Shown piece by piece: positions 1 to 5,368 of a stretch of DNA of 5,368 nt (the first letter of the stretch is position 1; each line of letters begins with the position of its first letter). The notes under the pieces were generated by a model, which saw only the letters and a list, made by a program, of their open reading frames with translations, did not search any database and was not told the origin of the DNA. The stretch comes from an uncultured Victivallales bacterium. Its GTDB lineage: Bacteria > Verrucomicrobiota > Lentisphaeria > Oligosphaerales > JAFGRS01. The position numbers and the translations under genes were made by a program. The stretch lies in contig CAILKC010000805.1 of NCBI GenBank assembly GCA_903834675.1, forward strand, positions 1 to 5,368. Direction: 5' to 3'.

Positions 1-1
1 C

Positions 2-100
2 GAGATGATCCTCGTTCACCTCAACGACGCCGAGTTCACCTATCCCGGCACCGACCTGCGCATGGTCTATCAGCTCCAGGCCGCCAACCCCGCAGGCTGA
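2..100 (+). CDS. 3' end of an unrecognised protein (partial)
   Basis: This is the C-terminal tail of a gene that begins before the window: 32 codons followed by TGA at 98-100. The frame is supported by codon use, since nearly all third positions are G or C, and by a sensible mix of acidic, hydrophobic and aromatic residues. The competing frame 1 reading is a low-complexity Arg/Pro/His string typical of a shadow. The tail contains EFTYPGTDLRMVYQL, which alternates polar and hydrophobic residues and suggests closing beta strands, then a short AANPAG end. I do not recognise the family and assign no function. It lies on the same strand as the two kinase-like genes, 193 bases upstream, and does not resemble the C-termini of those proteins. 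It may or may not be co-transcribed with them. Confidence 0.6.
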   Translation, partial: EMILVHLNDAEFTYPGTDLRMVYQLQAANPAG

Positions 101-147
101 AAGTGCCACAACCCCTTTTTCCATGGATCAAGAAGTCTGAGCCTGCG
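91..147. repeat. 8-bp inverted repeat spanning the upstream gene's stop codon
   Basis: CGCAGGCT at 91-98 is the exact reverse complement of AGCCTGCG at 140-147, with 41 bases between the arms. The left arm covers the last codons of the upstream gene and the first base of its stop. A run of five T (116-120) lies inside the loop, not after the right arm, so this is not a normal intrinsic terminator. It could be a weak long-loop hairpin at the 3' end of that transcript, or chance in GC-rich DNA. Confidence 0.2.
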
Positions 148-167
148 CCCCCGGTGGCTTCCCGCCG

Positions 168-195
168 TTGATTCTGCGGGGCGTCACGCTACATT
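168..195 (+). promoter_or_regulatory. Candidate sigma70-like promoter for the first kinase-like gene
   Basis: TTGATT at 168-173 (four of six matches to TTGACA) and TACATT at 190-195 (four of six to TATAAT) are separated by 16 bases. This is among the more AT-rich parts of the spacer and lies about 100 bases before the ATG at 294, which would give a 5' leader of roughly 90 bases. A small CCCGC/GCGGG inverted repeat (161-165 and 176-180) overlaps the -35 element. The match is weak and the host's promoter preferences are unknown. Confidence 0.3.
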
Positions 196-279
196 CGTGC
201 GACCGTCAGCCGCCAGCCCGGGGGACCGTCGCGGTGCCGAGGTCCGGGATCAGGCCAAGGCGCCGGGAGCGCGGTTGGC

Positions 280-287
280 GGAGGAGG
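280..287 (+). promoter_or_regulatory. Ribosome binding site that fixes the start at 294
   Basis: GGAGGAGG is a near-perfect Shine-Dalgarno sequence, six bases before the ATG at 294. It decides the start against the longer reading from TTG at 168. That reading would add 42 Arg- and Pro-rich residues that have no counterpart in the paralogue. Confidence 0.75.
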
Positions 288-293
288 CGTGAC

Positions 294-2786
294 ATGGATC
301 CGTCATTCCGGCTTGATGCGGGCAGTTTCCTTGGCGGCTATCGCATCGTGCGGCCGTTGAGCGCTGACGTCGAGGGCGAGATCTACCAGGCCAAGCATTC
401 GACCCGGCAGACGAGTGTGCTGCTGCGGGTCTTTGCGGCGGAGTCGGTGGCCGCGGCCGGGCCGCGGGCGGCACTCGCCGCGCGCTGCGAGCTGGCGGCG
501 GGGTTGCAGCATGCGGGTCTGGCTCGTTGCACGGCGCTGCTGAGCGACCGGGGGTTGTGCTTTACCGCGATCGAGTTACCGGATGGCCCGCGGGGCGAGC
601 CGATGACCCTGGCGGCGGCGCTGCAAGAGTCCGGTGGCCATTTGCCTGAGGAGCGCGTGGCGTTGCTGGCGGAGCACCTGTGCAAGGCCCTGCAGTTTGC
701 GCATCGGTTTCGCGCCGTCGGTCTGGCTCATGGGCGACTGACGTTGGACAGCATCTACCTCACGGCCCAGCGCCAGCCACGCTTGGTCGACTTTTGCCTG
801 ACCGAGGCGGCTCAGCCGCAGGAGGATGTTCGTGCCCTGGGCCGCGTGCTGGCCGGTCTGCTCACGGGTAGTCTGCCGGACCCTGCCAAGACCCCCTGTG
901 CCCCCGGACTGTCCCGGCGCTGGGACAAGCTGGTGCGTGGTTGTCTAAGCGCTGGCGCGCCGGAGGGTTTCCCTGATATTGCCAGTCTGGAGAAGGCCAT
1001 CGAGGGCCGCGACTCGGGGCGTTCGACGGGGCTGCTGTGGGGCGTCGTTCTCGGCGCGCTGGTGATCGTCATCGCCAGCGGCGGGTTCGCTCTGCTGCGC
1101 TACCGGTCGGGTAAGGTCGAGGCCACGGTCGCTCGTGAGGGCAAGACCAAGCCCGTCAGTGCCTCGGCCGCGTCTCCGGCGGTCTTGGCGAAGGAGGTTG
1201 ACGCGCTGCGGGAGGCGGTCGAGACCTGCATGGCCGCGAATGATCTGGAAGGCGCGGAGAAGGCGCTCGCCGCCTGGGCCAAGGCCGCGCCTGAAGCTAC
1301 CGAGGTCCGCCAGCGCCTGACCGCGGTGCAGACGCAGCGTGGGGCTCAGGCGGTCGGGGCGATCAAGCAGGCCGCCGAGGCCGCCCTAGCCCAGGTCGGC
1401 CAGATTCGCGAGACCGAGGACCTCGCGGCCAAGCTGGTGGCGCTCAAGGCGGTGCGCCAGGAAGCCGCTGGGCATCTCGCCAGCCTGCGCTTTGACGAGG
1501 CCGCTGCCGCCTATCGGCGCCTCAAGACGGACGCCGAAGGACTGCTGGCGCTGGATCAGGGCCGCGTCGGCGCCGCCAGCGCGCGCGGCGCCGCCGAGGG
1601 GGCCCGCGAAGTCGCCCAGACGACCGGCGCGGAGAAGGATGCTGCCGAGGCCTGGAAGGCGGCCGAGAACGCCTGGGTGCAGGCCGGCGAACTGTGGACG
1701 GCGTTGCGCTTCAGTGAAGCCGAGGCCTCGTTCAAGCAGGCGACGGAGGGTTTCGAGAAGGCCGCCAGGCTGGCTGCCGGCGGCCGAAATCTGGCCGCGG
1801 CGCGGGCGAAGTTTGAGGACGAAAAGGCGCGGGCCGGGGAGAAGTTGCTGGCCCGTCTGCCGGCGGAGGCCAGGAAGGACCTCGACGCCATCGCGGCTGA
1901 GGCCGAGGCGGCGACGGCGGCCGGTCAGCCCGCGGCGGCGGCGACGCTCTGGGTGAAGGCCGAAGCCATGCTCGCCACGACCCTCGATCAGGTGGCGGCC
2001 AAGGGCGCGACGGTGAAGACTCCCACGGAACAGTTCCCACGCCCGGCAACGGCCAATCTGGTGCTCAATGGCGAGGTCGAAAAGGGCAGCGATGGCCAGC
2101 CGGCGTCGTGGAGCCGGATGGATGGCCTGACGGCTTTCTGGGACGCCAAAGGAAACCCGGGCCGCTGCGTGCGCTTCGATACCAATGTGCAACAGGCCGA
2201 CAAGAAGCAGAAGCAGGCCGACCCGGAAGCGTTCAAGGGCAAGACCAAGGGCGGCCAATACAACACCGTCGGCGCCCACGAGGGGGTGTGGGCTTTTCCC
2301 GCGCCCATCGCGGTCCTGCCGACCGACCAGTTCTTCCTCATCGAGGTGGATTGCATGGGACCCGAGAAGTCGTCGGCGCTGATGTACCCGCAGGTGTTCA
2401 TCCGCGGCTTCCGGCTCTTTGATCCGCAGAAGGACGAGGGGACGTTCTCCTGGTTCCAGACCCCCCACGAAGGCGGTCCGGACTTCTCCGAGCAGTTCGG
2501 CAAGGCCCAGCGCCGGGCGCAGCCGGGGGACTACCTGATGGTCTGGCGGCATGCGCTGGTCTGCCGCAACTCGGCCGCGAACATCTGGGAGCACTACCGC
2601 ATGGGCCTCAAGCTGCCGGACGACCCACGCTTCCGCCCCGAGGTGATCTTGCTGAAGCCGTATGCCATGTGGCCGCTGGGCGAGTACCGCTTTGACAACC
2701 TCACGCTGCGCCTGGCGACGCGTGAGGAGTATGAGAAGGCGAAGGCTGAAGGGCACTCCATTGAGGGTTATATGCCACTGGAGTGA
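294..2786 (+). CDS. Membrane pseudokinase with helical-repeat region and C-terminal jelly-roll-like domain
   Basis: An 830-residue protein with four parts. Residues 14-235 form a Hanks-type kinase fold: GGYRIV opening; a degraded Gly loop (22-33) keeping only G28; R45 where the ATP-binding Lys should be; HGRLTLDSIYL (146-156) replacing HRDxKxxN, so the catalytic Asp, Lys and Asn are lost; DFC at 166-168; and alpha-F at DVRALG (178-183), only 12 residues after D166. The activation segment and APE motif are absent, so catalysis is very unlikely. One transmembrane helix spans 247-268. An Ala-rich helical region (about 280-587) has a TPR-like unit (303-340) and three degenerate repeats marked at F400, F473 and Q545. 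Residues 588-830 start NLVLNG and form a beta-rich, Trp- and aromatic-rich domain resembling galactose-binding-like or CBM folds. By analogy with PASTA-type kinases the C-terminal part would be extracytoplasmic, but positive charges after the helix (R269, R271, K274) leave topology unsettled. The downstream gene is a paralogue and probable operon partner. A sensing or scaffolding role is inference. Confidence 0.88.
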   Translation: MDPSFRLDAGSFLGGYRIVRPLSADVEGEIYQAKHSTRQTSVLLRVFAAESVAAAGPRAALAARCELAAGLQHAGLARCTALLSDRGLCFTAIELPDGPRGEPMTLAAALQESGGHLPEERVALLAEHLCKALQFAHRFRAVGLAHGRLTLDSIYLTAQRQPRLVDFCLTEAAQPQEDVRALGRVLAGLLTGSLPDPAKTPCAPGLSRRWDKLVRGCLSAGAPEGFPDIASLEKAIEGRDSGRSTGLLWGVVLGALVIVIASGGFALLRYRSGKVEATVAREGKTKPVSASAASPAVLAKEVDALREAVETCMAANDLEGAEKALAAWAKAAPEATEVRQRLTAVQTQRGAQAVGAIKQAAEAALAQVGQIRETEDLAAKLVALKAVRQEAAGHLASLRFDEAAAAYRRLKTDAEGLLALDQGRVGAASARGAAEGAREVAQTTGAEKDAAEAWKAAENAWVQAGELWTALRFSEAEASFKQATEGFEKAARLAAGGRNLAAARAKFEDEKARAGEKLLARLPAEARKDLDAIAAEAEAATAAGQPAAAATLWVKAEAMLATTLDQVAAKGATVKTPTEQFPRPATANLVLNGEVEKGSDGQPASWSRMDGLTAFWDAKGNPGRCVRFDTNVQQADKKQKQADPEAFKGKTKGGQYNTVGAHEGVWAFPAPIAVLPTDQFFLIEVDCMGPEKSSALMYPQVFIRGFRLFDPQKDEGTFSWFQTPHEGGPDFSEQFGKAQRRAQPGDYLMVWRHALVCRNSAANIWEHYRMGLKLPDDPRFRPEVILLKPYAMWPLGEYRFDNLTLRLATREEYEKAKAEGHSIEGYMPLE

Positions 2787-2814
2787 CGAGCTGGACGAGC
2801 TGGACGAGCTGGAC
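2785..2814 (+). repeat. 9-bp tandem repeat GACGAGCTG, 3.3 copies
   Basis: Three exact copies of GACGAGCTG (2785-2793, 2794-2802, 2803-2811) are followed by a partial GAC (2812-2814). The array begins inside the TGA stop codon of the first kinase-like gene and fills the first half of the spacer before the next gene. Each unit contains an AGCT palindrome, so three AGCT cores sit 9 bp apart. In another frame it would read Asp-Glu-Leu repeats, but no start and ribosome binding site make that a gene. A 9-bp unit changes length in multiples of three and so would keep the relative frame of the two genes. Confidence 0.9.
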
Positions 2815-2834
2815 ACACACGGGACGGGGGAGGC

Positions 2835-2840
2835 GGGAGG
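2835..2840 (+). promoter_or_regulatory. Ribosome binding site of the second kinase-like gene
   Basis: GGGAGG lies six bases before the ATG at 2847, within a purine-rich run (2826-2842). The start it selects aligns with that of the paralogue: both proteins reach the FLGxYRIV segment within 11 to 14 residues. Confidence 0.7.
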
Positions 2841-2846
2841 GGCACG

Positions 2847-5368
2847 ATGAGTGACGGGGGTAAGCAGGCGCTGTTGCCTGAGGGTGATTTCCTCGGTCCT
2901 TACCGCATCGTGAGCCGGTTGGCCTGTGGCACGCACTGGGACGTGTATCTGGCGCGCAGCGGCGGGGAGCAGCGTCAGGTCGCGCTGAAGACGCCGATTG
3001 GGGACTGGGCCGGTGAGCCGACCCGATTACTGGCGCGGGCCACGGCCGTGGCCCGGCTTGAGCATCCGAACGTGGCGCGAGTGTACGAGGCGGGAGTGGA
3101 TCGCGGCCGCCTGTACGTCGCCGAGGAGCTGGTGGCGGATCAGCGTGGGGTGGTGACCGACTTGGCCACGGAACTGCTGAACCACGGCCACCGGTTGCCC
3201 GAGGAGCGCGTCCGGGTGTTGGCCAAGCACCTCCTCGACGGCCTTGCCGCGACCCACGGGGCCGGCCTGGCGCACGGCCGCATCGAGGCAGGCAAGGTCC
3301 TGCTCAGCGCCCAGCGCCGGGCCAAGCTGGTGGATGTGGGCTTGTGGGCCGAGGTCTCGGCCGAGGCACAGGCCGCCGATGTCCGTGCTGTGGGGTCTCT
3401 AATCTACCAGATGCTCGCGGGTCAGCCCCTGACGGCGGAGTCGCCGCCGCCACAGCAGTTTGGCGCCGCGGCGGCGTGGGCGCCGCTGATCAAAGCTCTG
3501 GCGGCGGCCCAGCCGGGGGCGCTGCCGGACCTGGCCGCGCTCAGTGAGCAGGCGCTGACTCTCGACAGCGGGGAGGCCAAGCAGCGGCGGGCCTGGCTCT
3601 ACCCGGTCCTGGCTGCGGCCTTGTTGCTGGTGGCGGCGGCGGTGGGGGGGCTGGCCGTCAAGGCCCGGCGGAGCGCTTTGGAGCAGGCCCGCGTCGCCAA
3701 CCTGGCCCGCGAGACGGCGGACCGCGAAGCGCGGATTGGCTCTCTCCTGGCCGCTGCCGCCAGGGCCCGTGACCAGGGCGATGCGGCCGGAGCGCTCGAA
3801 GCCTGTCGGCAGGCCCTGGCCCTCGATGCGCGCCATGCCGCGGCGCTGAAGCTCCAGGCCGAGTACCGCACCGCCGCTGGAATGACCCAGATGGGGGATG
3901 CTAAAGAGCGTGCCGAGGCCGCCTGGAACGCCATCCGCGATGTCCATCCCGGCGAGGGCTTTGCCGACTTGGTCAGTGAGGTGCGCAGCGTCCTGACTGC
4001 GGCCCGCAACGCCCTCGCGACGCAGGAGTATGGGCAGGCGGTAACCCTCTTCCGCCAGGCGGCGGACAAGGCTACCGCGGTGGCTCAACTCGACGCCGGA
4101 CGCCGGGAGGCGGGCCCCGTCCGTGAAGAGGTCGAGGCCGCCCGCGATGGCGCCGAGGGCGCCGTCGCGCCGACGCTGGCTCCCGAGCTGTGGCAGCAAG
4201 CCGAGGCCGCCGCCAAGACGGGCCAGGAGCGCTTCACCGCACGCGGCTTTCCCGACGCCGTGACCGCCTGGCGCGGCGCTAGCAGCCTTTACGGCCGGGC
4301 TGAGCGCAAGGCGCTGGGCTCGCGGCGGCTGGCGGCCGCCCGTGGCATCTTCGAGAAGGCCGTGGTCGCCGCCGGGGAGACCTCCCGAGCCGCGGTGCCG
4401 GCGGAGACCAATCGGCGCATCCAGGCTCTCTGCGCCGAGGCCGCGGCCCTGGCCGAGCGCGAGGACTGGCCCGCGGCGACCGCGAAGTGGGAAGCCGCCC
4501 TGCAGACCTTTGACGAGGGCATGCTGCAGAGCGACGCGGTGTTGCGGCGACAACACTTTGACGAGGCGTTGGCGGGGGCGCGTCATACCCTGAGCCGCAA
4601 CGCCCTGGCCGAAACGGAAAAGCTGCTCACCGAGGCGCTGGAGATCATCGGGTTCCGCGATCACGAGGAGGCCCGGAGGCTGCTGGCCGAGGTGCGGGCC
4701 CGGCGGGTCCAGGCCGGGGAGATCGGGCCGGCCCGCGTGGAGAACCTGGTCATGAACGGCGATTTCAGCGTCAATCAGGCCGGGGCACCCGTGGGCTGGA
4801 CGCGGCCCGACAATCTGACCGTGTTCTGGGAGGAGGGCGGCGTGCATGGCGAAGGGAAGTGCCTACGCCTGGACACCGACGTCTACCGCAGTGAATGGGA
4901 AGCGCACCGGAAGAGCCCCGAGAAGCCGCTCAAGAAGACGCCGACGTCGGGGACGAAGTACGACACGGTCGGCGGCACGGCCGGCGTGGCGGTCTACAGC
5001 CATCCCATCCTGGTGGACCCCGGCGCCTGCTACCGCGTGGGCTACGATGTCAAGGGTCAGGGCGAGCCCTTCATCTTCGTGCTGGGTTACTGGAAATGCG
5101 GTCCCGAGCAGCTGAAGGAGATGGGCGAGAAGATTTTCTTCAAGCCTGTCCCCGACGGTCCTTCGTTCTCGCTGGTGGCGTATGGCACCTCAGGGGAGGA
5201 GAAGCGCCAGCCCCGCGCCGGCGACTTCATCCAGTGCTACCGCCGCCGCATCGTGGCGCGCTTTCCGCCCGGGAAGGACAAGACCTGGCGGCACTACGAG
5301 ACCGTGCTGCAGTTCCCGGAGGACAGCCCGGTCCAGGTCGCGCTTCTGGAAATCTACGGCTACTGGCC
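2847..5368 (+). CDS. Second membrane pseudokinase paralogue (3' end beyond the window)
   Basis: The frame stays open for 840 codons and runs off the window. The last bases complete YGYWP, matching YAMWP 37 residues before the end of the upstream paralogue, so only about 35-40 residues are probably missing. Residues 17-240 form the kinase fold: FLGPYRIV; a Gly loop (25-36) keeping only G28; VALK with the nucleotide-binding K48 retained; HGRIEAGKVLL (143-153) in place of HRDxKxxN; DVG at 163-165; and DVRAVG at 178-183, so the activation segment and APE are missing. It can hardly transfer phosphate, but nucleotide binding remains possible. A transmembrane helix lies at about 251-271. The Ala-rich helical region has a TPR-like unit (300-335) and three repeats marked at Y395, F468 and W541. 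The C-terminal domain starts NLVMNGDF (633-640) and shares with its paralogue the W-x-R-x-D-x-LT-x-FW segment, Y-x-TVG, GPxFS and W-x-HY. It probably forms an operon with the gene 60 bases upstream. Ligand and partner are unknown. Confidence 0.87.
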   Translation, partial: MSDGGKQALLPEGDFLGPYRIVSRLACGTHWDVYLARSGGEQRQVALKTPIGDWAGEPTRLLARATAVARLEHPNVARVYEAGVDRGRLYVAEELVADQRGVVTDLATELLNHGHRLPEERVRVLAKHLLDGLAATHGAGLAHGRIEAGKVLLSAQRRAKLVDVGLWAEVSAEAQAADVRAVGSLIYQMLAGQPLTAESPPPQQFGAAAAWAPLIKALAAAQPGALPDLAALSEQALTLDSGEAKQRRAWLYPVLAAALLLVAAAVGGLAVKARRSALEQARVANLARETADREARIGSLLAAAARARDQGDAAGALEACRQALALDARHAAALKLQAEYRTAAGMTQMGDAKERAEAAWNAIRDVHPGEGFADLVSEVRSVLTAARNALATQEYGQAVTLFRQAADKATAVAQLDAGRREAGPVREEVEAARDGAEGAVAPTLAPELWQQAEAAAKTGQERFTARGFPDAVTAWRGASSLYGRAERKALGSRRLAAARGIFEKAVVAAGETSRAAVPAETNRRIQALCAEAAALAEREDWPAATAKWEAALQTFDEGMLQSDAVLRRQHFDEALAGARHTLSRNALAETEKLLTEALEIIGFRDHEEARRLLAEVRARRVQAGEIGPARVENLVMNGDFSVNQAGAPVGWTRPDNLTVFWEEGGVHGEGKCLRLDTDVYRSEWEAHRKSPEKPLKKTPTSGTKYDTVGGTAGVAVYSHPILVDPGACYRVGYDVKGQGEPFIFVLGYWKCGPEQLKEMGEKIFFKPVPDGPSFSLVAYGTSGEEKRQPRAGDFIQCYRRRIVARFPPGKDKTWRHYETVLQFPEDSPVQVALLEIYGYW

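Noticed and set aside
95..120. Possible intrinsic terminator after the upstream gene (GGC/GCC followed by T5 at 116-120)
   Set aside because: The stem is only three base pairs, is separated from the T run by several bases, and overlaps the stop codon. It is too weak to call.
223..245. GGACC/GGTCC inverted repeat with an inner ACCG-TCG-CGGT hairpin in the leader of the first gene
   Set aside because: The stems are 4-5 bp in GC-rich sequence, with no T run and no riboswitch-like conserved core. Chance is the simplest explanation.
168..293. N-terminal extension of the first kinase-like gene from TTG at 168
   Set aside because: It is Arg- and Pro-rich, has no ribosome binding site, and has no counterpart in the paralogue. 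GGAGGAGG six bases before the ATG at 294 gives a far better start.
2662..2850. 62-residue plus-strand frame reading Asp-Glu-Leu repeats across the spacer
   Set aside because: Most of it overlaps the first gene in another frame as an Arg-rich shadow, and the DEL run is just the 9-bp DNA repeat translated. There is no ribosome binding site.
1386..2936. 516-residue minus-strand open frame
   Set aside because: It lies antisense to the first gene and the start of the second, is Arg/Leu/Gly/His-rich low complexity, and shows no domain. It is a GC-rich shadow of the sense codons.
3399..4847. 482-residue minus-strand open frame
   Set aside because: It is antisense to the second kinase-like gene, which has clear domain structure. 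Its composition is typical of a shadow frame in high-GC DNA.

Overview
The window is a high-GC bacterial segment, with most codon third positions G or C. All supported genes lie on the + strand. It holds the last 32 codons of an unrecognised gene (2..100), a 193-base spacer with a weak candidate promoter, a complete 830-codon gene (294..2786), a 60-base spacer with a 9-bp tandem repeat, and a second large gene (from 2847) that stays open to the end of the window. No RNA gene, mobile element or CRISPR array was seen.

The two large genes are diverged tandem paralogues with the same four-part plan. Each has an N-terminal Hanks-type (eukaryotic-like Ser/Thr) kinase fold, one transmembrane helix, a long alanine-rich helical region, and a C-terminal beta-rich domain opening with an NLVxNG motif that resembles carbohydrate-binding or galactose-binding-like jelly rolls. 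Both kinase domains look catalytically dead. The HRD motif reads HGR, the catalytic-loop Lys and Asn are gone, and the DFG-like motif runs almost straight into the alpha-F helix, so the activation segment and APE motif are missing. The second protein keeps the nucleotide-binding Lys (K48); the first has Arg (R45). The helical regions carry an aromatic-xx-Ala landmark that recurs every 72 to 73 residues in both proteins, after a TPR-like unit 82 residues upstream in both.

The genes probably form one operon: same strand, 60-base gap and a strong ribosome binding site before each. The likely reading is a pair of membrane pseudokinases that sense or scaffold rather than phosphorylate, with one end in the cytoplasm and a binding domain on the other side of the membrane. 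The function is inferred; nothing in the window names a partner or ligand.

High GC and membrane kinase-like proteins with large appended domains fit Planctomycetes and related PVC or environmental phyla, but no marker gene is present, so the taxonomic placement is tentative.
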